Positions 12,601 to 27,179 of a stretch of 64,000 nucleotides of DNA are shown here, piece by piece (within the stretch, counting starts at the first letter, position 1; each line of letters starts with the position of its first letter). The stretch comes from Theocolax elegans (taxonomy: Eukaryota; Arthropoda; Insecta; Hymenoptera; Cerocephalidae): positions 22,894,648 through 22,958,647 of the forward strand of contig CM047425.1 of the NCBI GenBank assembly GCA_026168455.1, read 5' to 3'. Position numbers and translations under genes: made by a program. The notes beneath the pieces are model-generated. The model was not told the DNA's origin and ran no database searches. It worked only from the letters and a program-made list of their open reading frames with translations.

Positions 12601-14930
12601 AAGCTAATCATATAAACTTTACAGTTTACTGTTTATTTTATTATGCGAATTCACTAACTAAAATCAAAATTACTGACAATTTAGATTGATAAATATTTAA
12701 ATACAAAGTATATAAAGTTCGAACAATGGAAATATCGACTAGAGCATTTGAGACATTAATAATAATTAAACTTAATTATATGTCGTCCATTCGCCATTAA
12801 AACTTTGTAATTATCCAAAACTTGTAAACTGCAGAATGTTGTGTGCAATAAACTAAAAGTTATTTATTTTTACTACAAGTTTACGTTATATTGTAGCTTG
12901 ACATAAATTTAATTTAAAGTATATACACATATATGCACACATGCATGAATATAATAATTATACGTAAGTAATAATAAACAAAATGAATTATTTAACGAAA
13001 TATACGATGGTGTATAAATAATAATTGAATATATAATGTATATTTAATGAACAATACATTATTATAATACAAATAATACCTGAGAGATAAATTAAATGAA
13101 ATATTTTTATTAATTATAATTTTGCTTTTCCAAGTTCCTGGCCAATATGAAACTCCACGTGCAAACAGTATTGGCTTTATCAATATAATTAAAAATATTC
13201 TCCGTACTCGTTTAAAATTCAATTAACTTAATTAAATTTCCCGACGATACGAGCGTACCCGAATCTATAATCATACAAATTATCAAGGAAATAGAGACTA
13301 ATATCAATATTGATAAAAAAAGATAATGCTAAATACTTATTTAGAACTTGGTCTGACTCGGCACTTCACTTTAGTTTTTAAACTAGAACTCCCGTAAAAC
13401 TTTTATATTTTGTTTTCGCTTTGTGCAGGAACTTAGTAAATTATTCTAATCAATTTTTAATAAATAATTTAATTATTTATAATAAATAATATAGCTATTA
13501 TAGGTATCTACTTCCTATGAAATCTATTTAACCTTTGGTAATGAATTCACATGAATTGATTTTTGTAAAATAAAGATAAATTATAGTAGTTACAATAACA
13601 TTTATTATAAATAGTTCTAATTCTACCTACTAATTGTTCCCTTACTACGTAAAATATTGTATATCGTCGACTGCAAATTCTCATGTTCAGGTATAAAAAC
13701 TCATCGTCGTCATCGTTAACAAATTTCTAATTTAAAATAATAAGGAATTTCCGGTTTTAATTTTTTATTTTTCCGCTTAGCATTACACTGTATTTTTCTT
13801 ATTCGTATTTATATTTACCAAGCTGATTCATTTATCAAAAGAAGGAAGAAACGGAGAATCGAATGCAGAAATATCGTAGATTTAATTTTTTCAAATTCGC
13901 GAGAAAACGCATTAAAGAGTGAAGGTGCGCGTCGTGCATATAGCGAGCGTGACCGCGAAATGAAGCGTCGTCGGGAACATATTCCCGCGCTTTTGTCGGA
14001 CCCTTTTACGAGGTAAAATGCATTGGAGACCGAAGACTGGGAGAGTCGAATGGATATACGTAAATGCGACAGCCTACCGTATAGCGCGAGATTTTATTGA
14101 GAAATTTCGGCCTTTACGATCCCGTCGAGGGCGAGACAGCGGTAGAGAAAGAGAGCGAGCGGTCCGAGTGCGCACCGTCCAGAAACAGGATTACCCACTC
14201 AGCTACCCGACTCTACGTATATACACCTCTCTCCACCAGTTTCCCACTTTCTCTCGATGACCTTTACCCTTTCTCCATTTGCACCCGGTTATGTACTTCT
14301 CTTATTTCATCCGAAATATGAATTTCTCTGGCGACAACACCGTACAATACGGTTTGCATATACTAAATTTGTCTCGAGTCTATGCTTTCGAACCTATCAA
14401 TTTCAATGAAACTTCATAATACCATGGTAACGGGGTTGGAAATGTATATACGGTATCGTGAGAGAGTAAACTCGTCGATTAAATTAAGATTAATAAACAT
14501 CGTTATGAATAACTGTGCGCGTGATTGAATGTCATCAATTTTATTTAGGCATAAATTATTGAATATGCTTTAACAAATGAAAATGCATTAGAATGATTCA
14601 AGTTATTGGAGCTATTGTTAAAGAATCCCTGAATAACTGTATCAATTCATAGTATTGCATGGAATACTTAAAACGGTATGTCGCAAAAAAATAGTTGTTT
14701 ACTAATTGTATAGAATAATACCCGAAAACTTCATGAAATTTTAACCAATTTCATCCTTACGTTTCTGGACGCGTATATTGGAAAAGCCGAGGAAGAGGAA
14801 AAAAGGTAAAAATAAAGAAAATGAGTAATAAAAGAGCAAGGGAGTATTAGAAACAAGCGAAAGAATAGATAGTATATCGGAAAGTGTAGAAGCGAGGGTG
14901 GAACAGTCGGGTTGGCGTCTCTGGTCAGAA
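9650..14930. other. AT-rich stretch with one CpG-rich island
   Basis: It is mostly AT-rich with no convincing exon. The exception is 11260-11640, which is rich in CpG and CG-containing words (three GCGAG(T)-type words at 11276-11298, then a run of GCGCGC and CGCG). Such patches in insect genomes often mark promoters or conserved non-coding DNA, but no TATA box, initiator or start codon stands out. A second, smaller CpG-rich patch lies at 13920-14200. Confidence 0.4.
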
Positions 14931-15300
14931 GAGGTCGGGAGCTTGCAGCCACCATAAAGAGTGCCATGGAGACGCGCGAATGTCGCCCCTGGTAACGTCC
15001 CTCGTAAAAGCATCTCTGTTCTCGCTGGTCTGTCCTGTCACCCAGGCGTTTTCGAGAGGGTACTCGTATCTGCCACTCATATCTCGATGCGTCCACACAT
15101 ACTCGCACACACGGACACATGGACATATAGATATGCGATGCTCGTTCTGTCCAGTGGTCAAGTTCGACGCGCACGTGCGTCCATTGGTATTTTCCAAAGC
15201 GCCACAACGAATGCAGGAGGGCTTTGTGCATGGATTTCGAAGAGATCTGCAATACTGCTGTTGCTGCTGCTGCTGCTGCTGCTGTTCGAGTGTTACGGTT
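14930..15300. other. CpG-rich island with competing open frames
   Basis: The local GC content is clearly higher than the surroundings, and long frames are open on both strands at once. The competing frames, including one running through the CTG tract, argue that base composition rather than coding causes the openness. I cannot assign a strand or product. Confidence 0.4.
15255..15285. repeat. (CTG)n trinucleotide repeat
   Basis: About ten CTG units with one TTG interruption. A second tract of similar design lies at 21268-21301. Neither sits in a convincing exon. Confidence 0.95.
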
Positions 15301-15479
15301 TATTTTGCGGGATACCCTTTGGAATTAATGACTGCTTTGGGATTTATGAGCCCATTCATTTGAATTTTATTTTCTGTTTATGCGCCAATGAATTTCGCAA
15401 AATCTTTCGGCATTTACAAGTGTCGTCGAGCGCTCGATTCAAAATGAATCTGTTGGATTCCCCGTGGTAAGCGAATACC

Positions 15480-18400
15480 AGATTTTTTTTTATACCCTTT
15501 GAAATTTTAGCGATTTCACCAACCGCGAGACTAATATATTCAAATAAATTCTCTTTCGCTTTTTTTATCAATTATATCAACCGATATGATTTATTTTAAC
15601 AGTTCGTTAATAAACTTGATAATTTTCTGTACAATAATGAAACATTGAGGTAAAATGGGTTCTAAAAGGGTGACTGTCGGAAGGGTCTTTCTTGAACCGA
15701 GACATCTCCTAATGAGTCTGGTATTCGGTGGAATCGCCTGAAAATATCTGACCATTAGGAAATTATAAAGCAACTCCGGTAGAAACACATACATTTTTTA
15801 AGGGGATGTCAAACTTGTTATGTTACCATCCAAGTCATTTACCAACTGAGAAATGCTGATTGTGCACTAATTAACACTTTATGTTGCAATTTAAATAAAA
15901 TTATTAGTACATTGCTCTTTGTTATCACACAATCTATGATTGTGCCTAGTTTCATAAATAGTTACATTAATCAACAAGAGTAATTGTTTGTAAAAACTTT
16001 ATTCAAACTGTATTTTAAAATAAATTAAAATAATTAATTTGATAAAATTGATAGATTAGAGTGCCATATAAGACTTGAAAACTTAATAAAATAAAGTTAA
16101 CTATCGTTTAATAGATTATTTTCATACCAATTTCCGACACGTCAAAAATTGCAATAATACAACACGAATAATCGAATTAATAAACAAATCCCGAACGAAT
16201 GAACTCGTTATTCAAAACAATTAATGTATTTTGTAAGCCTAAAAAATGTAGCGAACGTAATCGGGAGTAGGTGTAATGATTTCATTAGAATGTAATTGTT
16301 AAAAGGAGTAGCGGAATTAGAGGGAAAGTCTGGGTGGATTCATTTTAAAATGCCGAAAGTCTTAATGCAGAAGAAAGGAGGAGCGGAAGACAAAGTACAA
16401 AGTAAACGGTAAAAGTGCGGAAGTAAAGTAAGTATAAGAGTCGCATCTGTCGCGGAAAAAAGGCGCGCGATTGCCCAACAACGAGCCGTAACAAATTGTT
16501 ATGGGTGCTCGGTGCGCGGGCGCGCCGTCAAGTAGCTCGGTCTTTATAAGAGAGTAAAATCTTAACGACTACGAGACCTTAGAAGCTCATATATATATAA
16601 AAGTCGCAAGACTCGAGAGAAAACGACTCCATCGAGGGCCAATAAACAACGGTCAGACGAGAGAACTATACACGAGTGGCTTCATCTTGACTCTCAACGT
16701 ACGAAACGTCCAGTTGTATCCTTCTTTATGTGGGACACTTTTATGTCAACTCAAGGACACTACAATTTCATAGTTCAGGGATTATTTAGTGTCATCTTCT
16801 TTCTCTTATACACATATAAATTTATCGGTTTATTACTGAAAAAAATGTTGGTTATTAGTTGCTTCAATATACTTTCACGGATGCTACTGTTAAAATTAAA
16901 AGTATATAATTAAGACAGTGTTAGTGAATCCAATAATGAATATTTACTACTTCATTAATTAAATCGACAAATCTTCATTAATTTTATAACTGAATATTAC
17001 AAAAATATATTATGAAATTATTCTTATGATACCAAACTCGTTTACATTTAACTTTTACACAACTATTAGGTATAAATTTTGAAAATTAATTAATGCAGAA
17101 TCAATCAAAAATACACGGAGAAAAATTTCTGATAAATTTTACCCTGCTGTTCTAGTAAAACTGGGACGAACAGAGGGACAGCTGGGTAAAAAATACCCAG
17201 TTTTCAAATAAATTTTATCATGCTGCTCGGTTATAAACGTTACAATGTAATCGACTTAATTTAAATATCGCGCTCACATTACTTTTAATTTAGGATCTAC
17301 TATACTACTCGTTTAAAGGCAGCAGTTCTTTAAAGTCAAAGAAGAATTGTTGTACAACACTTTAATGAATCTTTCAAAGTTTTTTGTGTACTTATACATA
17401 ATGTAACTTTAAAACGTGTAATTTAGATTGTAGAAAGGATTTATTTTATGGCTTCTTGTAAACCTAATAATGTAATAATTTATTAAAATATTAATTTTTA
17501 AAGATTATACTTTCGATAAATTAAAATTTTATTCAAGTACGTAGACTTAAGAGTAAGAACGTCCATTTACTCGCAATATATAAATGTATTTTTTGAATTG
17601 TAAGAAAATTTAACGATACAACCGTAAGCTTGTAAATTAATAACATATTTTATATTATACGCGCAGATCGATTAATAGTAGATTGCAGAATTTCATCATC
17701 CTTACAGAGAAAGCTATAGCTTTATAGAGCTTCACTCTACAGAGTGACGACAGTATAAAATGTTGTTAAAAACTTATTGTAAGCGTGCTTCGACGTGTTA
17801 AGCTTTTTTATCTAGTCGAAGCAGGTAGTTTTCAGTTATTCTAGTTCGACGATGTACCTGACTATTTTACGACTAATTTGACGTCTTCATCGTGTCTCAT
17901 AAACTTTGATGTAAAAGACAGTGTTTTAAAGGGACGGAGTAGGGCACAAAGTACGTTCCGTTAATAGTAATGAAAATTTCATTTGATATACTACAAAACA
18001 AAGTCGACCTATATTATTATATCTTATAATTTCATAAATTGAATTAGAACTTTATTTAAAATACTTTTTTATTTATACAATTTTTAGTTTATATGTAAAC
18101 TAATATAGATATGCGTAAGATAGATCGAATTTGTTAAACGAGATAATTTTAAAATACAGTATAAATTTTATTTATCTAATTTATTAAAATGTAATACTGT
18201 ACTGACGGATAAAAATTAATTTTAGATTATATATTATTAAATAAAAAAAGGCTGATTATATGTAATGTATAATATGTAGTTGGGTCTATAATATATGTTG
18301 TCTCCAAGAGATAACATATAATAGATTGTATCACGTGGAGAACGTGCGCGATTGCGTCATCATCCTTTTTCAGCACCCGCGAATCTAACCAAATTCCGGT
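15480..18400. other. AT-rich stretch upstream of the tRNA gene
   Basis: No exon is recognised. A CpG-rich patch at 16440-16720 carries a TATA-like word (TATATAAAAG, 16594-16603). About 25-55 bases downstream is GC-richer sequence that could be a 5' leader, but no open reading frame of note follows. TATAAAA also occurs at about 17755 without supporting context. Confidence 0.35.
16594..16603 (+). promoter_or_regulatory. Possible TATA box
   Basis: TATATAAAAG lies inside a CpG-rich patch. The expected start region (about 16620-16630) has no strong initiator; a TCAG lies about 50 bases downstream. No downstream exon can be named, so this is a weak candidate. Confidence 0.2.
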
Positions 18401-18406
18401 ATGAAG

Positions 18407-18478
18407 AGCAGAGTGGCGCAGTGGAAGCGTGCTGGGCCCATAACCCAGAGGTCCGTGGATCGAAACCATGCTCTGCTA
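18407..18478 (+). tRNA. Initiator tRNA-Met (CAU)
   Basis: A 72-nt cloverleaf. The acceptor stem is AGCAGAG (18407-18413) with CTCTGCT (18471-18477), giving the A1:U72 pair typical of eukaryotic initiators, then discriminator A. The A box is TGGCGCAGTGG (18414-18424). The anticodon loop CCCATAA (18437-18443) sits between CTGGG and CCCAG, with anticodon CAT at 18439-18441. The T loop ATCGAAA has A54 in place of the usual T54, another initiator hallmark. The B box is GGATCGAAACC (18457-18467). The T stem CGTGG/CCATG is fully paired (one G-U) but differs from the GATGG/CCATC form I know from vertebrates. No intron and no encoded CCA. It supplies the Met-tRNA that starts translation. Transcription is by Pol III from the internal boxes. 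Confidence 0.95.
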
Positions 18479-18486
18479 GTGGTCAA

Positions 18487-18496
18487 TTTTTTTTTT
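18487..18496 (+). terminator. Pol III terminator of the initiator tRNA gene
   Basis: A run of ten T begins eight bases after the tRNA 3' end, as expected for RNA polymerase III termination. Confidence 0.9.
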
Positions 18497-18710
18497 AAAC
18501 TTTTTTTAAATAATATAATTACGCATAATAGAAGCGTAAATTAATTAATGTAAGGTATTATTGTGTTTAAAAAATGGTTAATATATTTTATAATTATATA
18601 ATAAAATTAAAAAAAAATTTTTAGTATAATTTTATATTGTTTAGATAGATTTAAATAAATAATTTATTCATGTGTTTTTTTAAATCAAACTTATACGTAT
18701 ATGTATATAG

Positions 18711-18767
18711 GTGAAGGTATAAAGTGTTATCCTGGGAGAGGAGGGCCAGGAGTAAAAGCCCGGAAAG
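18711..18767 (+). CDS. Candidate small exon, unknown protein
   Basis: A 57-nt block is bounded by ATATAG on the left and by a strong donor on the right (GGAAAG then GTAAGTAT, from 18768). In the one open frame (after two bases) it reads EGIKCYPGRGGPGVKARK, a short Gly-rich stretch with GxxGxxG spacing. The block is GC-rich within very AT-rich flanks. The pyrimidine tract before the acceptor is poor. No family is recognised, so this could equally be an isolated donor-like sequence. Confidence 0.25.
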
Positions 18768-18863
18768 GTAAGTATAACTAACTATAAAGTAGAAACAACA
18801 ACAAACATCAGCCAGAAGAGGTAGAGATAAAATCCATAATTAACGTTAACTCTCGACACTTGA

Positions 18864-19080
18864 TTAAACCTGTACCATTTCGTTTATACCGGGCGTCCGC
18901 GAATTAGCGCGTCTCAACAACGCGGAACGACGACGAGTTACCTTTCCGCTCTCCGGTAATTGTTTTGGGTTAGAACTGTTATGAGCATTGTCGGGCTCGT
19001 CCACTGTATACTCGACCAACTCGCCCGTCGCTCGAAACCAGCTGTCCAAACGAAATTTCAATTCGGCGCACAGACGCACA
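18864..19080 (-). CDS. Candidate exon of an unknown minus-strand gene
   Basis: On the minus strand this frame reads ELKFRLDSWFRATGELVEYT, then a polar stretch ending in RRRSALLRRANSRTPGINEM. Codon choice (GAG, GAC, GCG, TTG, TCG) and composition are more protein-like than in most of the window. Possible boundaries are an acceptor GGACAG before 19041 and two donors: AAAG then GTAACT at 18941 (giving a 100-nt exon) or CAG then GTTTAA further on. The frame upstream of 19080 runs into a (TG)n-like tract and is not credible. The Ser/Arg-rich end could be a regulatory linker; no family is recognised. Confidence 0.3.
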
Positions 19081-19879
19081 CACACATACACACACAACCA
19101 ACCAGGGACGTACAAAGCGGCTCGCGCGTCACCAGCACGCGCGACCTTTCTCGGCTTTGGACCCCTGCATCCTCTTTACAGTTATAATACCTGCATCTGC
19201 GATTGCATATTTATTCCTCGAGTGATTATATTTCTTCTTTCGATATTGTTTAAAAATGTTAATATTAATATATTAATCTTTGATTTCTGTAATTTATTCA
19301 ATTTTATATTTACACTATGCGCGTATTTGCTTTATGAATTTTATACGCTTGTCAAATGCACAATTTGACAGTAGTGTACGTTACTTTAGAATGTTGGATA
19401 GAATAAATTATTTCGTATCAATTATAAATAATAAACTTTTAATTAAATTTTTTTCGCGCTCGCATAATTGTTGTGGAACTCGCGAAACCGGACTTGTATG
19501 TGCAGTGATTGCCGGTCGATCGAAAAAAAGTTGTTTACAGAGAATAGTGGAAATCGATGACTAGTATACAAAGTGAATTTTGTTCAATCAGTTGTAGTAC
19601 ATATGGAAGTCTAAATCAAGTGCATTTATAAATATACGTATTTATAACAGAAATTGTTCTTAAGAAAAATTATGTAATAAAATATTTATGCAAAAATTGT
19701 ACTTATAGCAGTCTATATTTTAGTCTATAATTTTTATTTACAGCAGCAAAATTTTGTTTAAACGGTGAGATAAAAATTTTATAAAATTAAATTATTTGTG
19801 GAAATGTTCGGTTAGATATATATGTACCTATCGCGTAGTTCGGCTTTACGGCCAAGATACGCGTGTAAAAGTCATCGAG

Positions 19880-20230
19880 ACTACTGGCAATTAAAAGTTG
19901 TCTCCTCGTGGGCAGTGCGCACGGTACCACCGAAATTTCGTCGGAGGATCTCCGGCAAGGAGGGTTTAAGGAAGGCATATCGATGGACGCAGGAGAGACG
20001 GTGGAGAGACGGTGGAGAGACGGTGGAGAGACGGTGGAGGGACGAGATTCCGGCGCCACGAGCAAGGTCGTCGACGACCCCCACGGCAAGTTGATTGTCC
20101 ACGCGAGGTCGGGAAAGACGACGTCGCCTCTCGACATCCTTCGAGACCGGGTATACTGGATGAGTTCGGGCTCTTGCGAAGCCACAACAGCGCTCTGTTG
20201 TAAAGTTTATCAGGCTGTATATACCGCAAC
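19880..20230. other. CpG-rich island with an 11-bp tandem repeat
   Basis: A GC-rich block with open frames on both strands. Its core is an 11-bp repeat, whose length is not a multiple of three and which contains no stop in any frame. That explains much of the openness. The + frame after the repeat (GKLIVHARSGKTTSPLDILR) looks protein-like but has no clear acceptor, so I leave it as an unassigned island. Confidence 0.35.
19994..20037. repeat. 11-bp tandem repeat, four units
   Basis: Four perfect units of AGAGACGGTGG at 19994, 20005, 20016 and 20027. Confidence 0.95.
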
Positions 20231-20432
20231 CTTCGCTACCATTCCCTACGAATTCTCCCTCACACTCTCTCCATACTTATCCTTCCGCAAAGTCCGTTAG
20301 TACCCTCTACGTATATATGTTTACCTTCCACTTGCACGGGCTCTATCAATTTTTTGATCAATTATTTTTCACCACTTCGCCTGATTCGTTGTGTGCATTA
20401 CGTTTTTCATTTTCCTCTAGTTTTATATATAA

Positions 20433-20435
<3 letters not shown>

Positions 20436-20475
<40 letters not shown>
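20436..20475. repeat. (AT)n microsatellite
   Basis: About twenty uninterrupted AT dinucleotides. Confidence 0.95.
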
Positions 20476-20476
<1 letters not shown>

Positions 20477-20586
20477 ATATTGAAGATAAGTGGAACAGTA
20501 TGCATGTAAATATTAGCACTAATACGATAAAACACATTTTATCGAAACGTTCCAGATGAGAGTAAGTTTGATCGATATACGTTTAC

Positions 20587-20978
20587 TTAACGGGGTGCCA
20601 TAGTCAATATTTATCCTCGCTACCTTACCGACAATCGCGATTATTAGTAATAAATTTGTAAATAAAACAGTATGTGAAAAAATAAGAGAAGAGGCGCCTT
20701 CGTTTATTAATAATCTAACTGTGTGCTGAATTTCAGATGAAAATTATATTGCGTTTTTGAGAAAAGTCTTACCAAAAATGTGAACCTAACCTCAACGAGG
20801 TGAAAAGATTTGATATTTTTGGTAAGACTTTTCTCGAAAACGCAATAATATTTTAATCTAAAATTCAGCACACAGTTAGAATGTCAATAAACGAAGGCGC
20901 CTCTTCTCTTATTTTTTCACATACTGTTCTACTTTTTTATTAATTAAACATCAAAAATTGAGTATGGAACCCCCTTAA
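20587..20978. mobile_element. TTAA-flanked foldback MITE, family B copy 1
   Basis: The left end is TTAACGGGGTGCCATAGTCA and the right end, in reverse complement, is TTAAGGGGGTTCCATACTCA. A second, longer pair of inverted arms lies inside (about 20668-20780 against 20820-20935), containing GTATGTGAAAAAATAAGAGA and CTTACCAAAAATGTG and their reverse complements. TTAA borders point to the piggyBac superfamily; no transposase frame is present. A diverged relative lies at 42756 onward. Confidence 0.85.
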
Positions 20979-21267
20979 GCAGCATCAATTACAATTGTAA
21001 ATCAAATATTTTAAATAATCGCATCCCTCGGTGTAACTAATGTACTTTGCACAACTCGAATAAACAAATGTAAAATCATCAGGCTGCCGTCTGCAGCTCG
21101 GTTTACCATGAGAGATCTTGGACGCGTCGGTCACTCTTGGTGTATATATACCGGTAAAACAAGAAACAGAGGGCAAGTTCGCGGAGAGAGAGGAAGTTAC
21201 CGAATATCCGACGTCCAGTCCCGTAGAGACGACTAGACCAGGTGACAAGAACAGAGTCTTCTCCCGT

Positions 21268-21301
21268 GCTGTTGCTACTGTTGCTGCTGCTGCTGCTGCT
21301 G
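21268..21301. repeat. (CTG)n-like trinucleotide repeat
   Basis: Imperfect GCTGTTGCTACTGTTGCTG followed by perfect CTG units. It lies in a moderately GC-rich patch (21100-21320) with frames open on both strands. Confidence 0.9.
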
Positions 21302-21691
21302 CCTGGGGACTGCACAAATCTACCGTGTGCTCAACGAGAATTTGCGAGCATGTACTTGTTAAGACGACATAACCGCAGTTACAGTATTCTACACTATAAT
21401 ATTATTTATCTCGCTGCTATTCAGAATTCTCTGATGTACGGTTTTGTTACTTATGATTTACTATTAATGCAATCCTAACCGAATTTACTTCATACGAGTA
21501 ATTTCTGTAACGAGTTTTACGGAAACTTAGCCTTTTAAATGCTTTGACGTTGACCGCAAATTTAAATAAGTGATCCTCTTAGTTCTTTTTGTACTATTTG
21601 GTAGCAATAAGAACGTGGAAATTATAAGTTTCTCTATTGGTACCGTAATATTTTATCAAAGGAGAATGTCAACAATATATTGATAGTGTGT

Positions 21692-24050
<2,359 letters not shown>

Positions 24051-24054
24051 ACGA

Positions 24055-24221
24055 ATTAATATGACTATTTTATCGAGTAATTTAAAGACGGACTTGACAA
24101 TTATTGTAAAAATTACTATATTAATATTTACTATTTATCTGATTAACTGTCCTATAAAAATTAGTAATGTTTATAATTTGTCAAGTCGTCTTTCGATTAC
24201 TCAATAAAATATTAATTTTTA
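24055..24221. repeat. Small foldback element
   Basis: The left arm from about 24067 (ATTTTATCGAGTAATTTAAA and on through GACTTGACAATTA) is mirrored by 24160-24210 (ending GATTACTCAATAAAAT). The arms are about 52 bp with several mismatches around a loop of about 42 bp. TTAATAT lies just outside both arms. Confidence 0.65.
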
Positions 24222-26970
24222 CTAGAACTTTTTTTTCGCATGGGTGTATAATATAAAACGAAAACAAAATGAAATACACTATTTACAAAATTAAAATTTC
24301 GTTAAAATAAATATAGATGATAAAAAGGTAGGATTGCAAAAAAGGTTTGATGAACTTTATCCTCTTCAATATTTTACAATAGTATAATTGATATACAGTA
24401 CTACATTGGAAACGGAATTCACTTTTTAATTTTAAACAGAGATTTCAAATAAAAATAGTTATTCGATAGAATAACGATTAAGAAAATCAAACATTTATAT
24501 TTTATTTAATATTCAATAAAAACTATACTCTGCGCATTACGTTTGAAATTACATCAATAAAGTCATGCGCGAATAACTTTTGAAAAAACATGGGCACAGA
24601 AATCAAATCGAACGTTCTTCCGATTTTAAAGTGCTTATAACTTCAAAGTCATGGTTTATTACACTCGAAGGTATATTCATTGAATTACATGTATTAAAAA
24701 TCCATCATCAATTGAAAACACACAAATGCGATCGATAAAGAGAGAGATCAAAGATTTTTGTGCCAAGTAAAATTGAGAACGGCATTATATCATTAACGGT
24801 TAAATCGTCGAGCAAAACGCACTTAGCCATAGCGGAGAGAAATGTGTCATTCATCACGCGACATCCGATATATAGATATATATATTAAATTTAGTGCAGT
24901 ATTTACTGAAGCGTTTTAGTATCTCCCTACCGAGTGTCGATGTACACATGTTCGAATGTAAAGGGTTCGGGAGACGCAAGGACGCAAACACACGAGAGAC
25001 CGATGTATGTAGAGCAGTGCATCCGTCAGTTAAGTGCATTAGCTCCTTGTCTGCGTGAGCGAGCCAGATGTTCCGACGAAACCGCGCACCGTTTACCACC
25101 CTGTAGCTGCCTTCGTTGCAAACAAACCTTACATTCGCTGTACCATCCAAAACAAAAGTTAATTGACACGATATCGTGTATACACGCTTTTATATCTATC
25201 ATTCATTTTTCGTAACAAACTATAATTGAACGTATCAGATTCTTTTTTTAACTTCTTCAATTTACAATTCATATATTTCTATATTTAAATTTAATACATT
25301 AATTTGATTTGTACTATCTATTTGTATTATGTGAAACGATATTATAAAGTATAATTACCATTTTAACTTTTTATAAGTTATATTAAATAACTTATACTCT
25401 GTTACTTATTTAAAACTAATTTATATAATAATTCCAGATTTATAAAATCAGGTTTATAGAAGTCATCGAGATTAATTATTACTGTATAAAACAGTAATTA
25501 TAGATAAGTAAAAAATTATTTATATTCAATTGATAACGTTATATTTGAATTAAAAAAATCACTTTTAGTCTTTATGAATTTTATTAATTTTAAAATAAGA
25601 GATTGTGTAACGTATATCAACAGTGTATATTAAAAATGCATTTTCACCGGCGATTGTACATCAAGAGTCAAATCCGTCCAAAGAGAAGAGTAAAAATAAA
25701 ATGAATATAAGTTGAAAGAATCCAAGCTACGTGTTTCTATGTACGATTCAGGGTGAAAAAAGGCGCAAAAATAAGAGTAACGAATAGGAAGATTGCCTTT
25801 CTATTTTCGTTTCGCAAATCACCGTCTTGCACACACATGCCAAGGAAACACGTGTTTCTGACAGCTCAGACGGTGCGCTTGTGTTTGTGTTTGTGTTTGG
25901 GTGTGCGCGCGGTGTGTGTTCGTGTGTGAGCATAGAGGCACATCGGAGCCCCGCGCGAACGGCATGAGAAACCCGTGCAAAGGCCAGAAGAAGAGAAATT
26001 GAAAGTGAGATTCGGAGACACTACCGAACGTAAAAGATGAAAGGAAATCATTTATGCTGTTTTATACGAATTTCGGGTAACAACTGTTTCGAGATTTTAT
26101 GAAATTGAGTAAGATAATATATTTAGCATATTAGAGTGAAGCTATTTGATTATATAAAATATATATTAATCGTATTGATACGTAATTCAATAAAATGCTT
26201 TAAATTCATTGCGAATTAAAAACAATTCTAAACGTTTTCCGATCGTTTGCACTTTTTATTGGCATTCTGATGATTTGAAAGCAAAATAATATACTAGTAA
26301 ATTAAATTCACATATTTTATTTGCAGTAAAATTATACGATAATAAAATGCTTGTTTATCAGATTATGTTTTCTCTAATTCATTTACATATGTTTGAGAAA
26401 TTGATTCTCCAAAATCTGACGATTGTATCATATCCGAAAAAAATATTGTTAATAAAACGTATTTTTGTCTGTAACTTTTTGATTAACAATTTTTGTATAA
26501 ATATAGTTAGTTAAATATTTGACTATCTATATTATTGATAGATGCATAGTGCTCTATGCATAATATTATTTGGTATAAAATTTTTTTCAAATAAAAAGGT
26601 TTTCATACAAGTAATAAAATAAAAAATTACTTTGTCATTAATTAGTTCTTGACATTTATTTAAAGATGTATACTAATTTCCTTTCGCAGTGTTATAAAAT
26701 CTTCTGTTTTTATTTCGAAGCAAAAAATGGAAAATAATATGTAAATATCTGACTATAGTAGAAGTCATATCGTCGTACGACGCCATTTGACGTATCGGTA
26801 AAATCGAAATGCAATCGTATAAACGCAGCCAACAATCAACACCGTGTTTCCTCCGTATTTCTGTCAAAGAATTCGCATTTTTATTGGAATAAAGAAGTCG
26901 TAGTACGCCGTTATTTCAAAGCCCGGTAACAATAAGACCCCAGCATTACGAGGCCATACACATACTCGAG
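24222..26970. other. AT-rich stretch with weak islands
   Basis: A GC-richer patch at 24930-25140 has frames on both strands without recognisable motifs. A TGTGTT-type short tandem array lies at 25880-25925. Nothing else is supported. Confidence 0.4.
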
Positions 26971-27000
26971 ATGCGTTGAGCGAGAACAAAACAGGGGAAG

Positions 27001-27068
<68 letters not shown>
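27001..27068. repeat. (GA)n microsatellite
   Basis: About 28 GA dinucleotides, flanked by imperfect purine runs. It creates long spurious frames on both strands (Glu-Arg on +, Ser-Leu on -). Confidence 0.97.
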
Positions 27069-27069
<1 letters not shown>

Positions 27070-27179
27070 GGAAACAATGCAAGGCGACAGTCTTGTTGCA
27101 GAATCCCGCAGCATCCAGTAGCCATTGGCAGAAAATCGGTAGGCAAGGCACGCGCTATCAATCGTTTTTCTGTAGGTTC

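Noticed and set aside
14731..15470. Long overlapping frames on both strands, up to 173 codons
   Set aside because: Both strands are open over the same bases in a CpG-rich island with a CTG tract. No strand shows better codon use, and the openness is explained by base composition.
19787..20300. Frames of about 130 codons on both strands
   Set aside because: They pass through a perfect 11-bp tandem repeat that shifts frame every unit and lacks stops. No reliable splice boundaries are seen.
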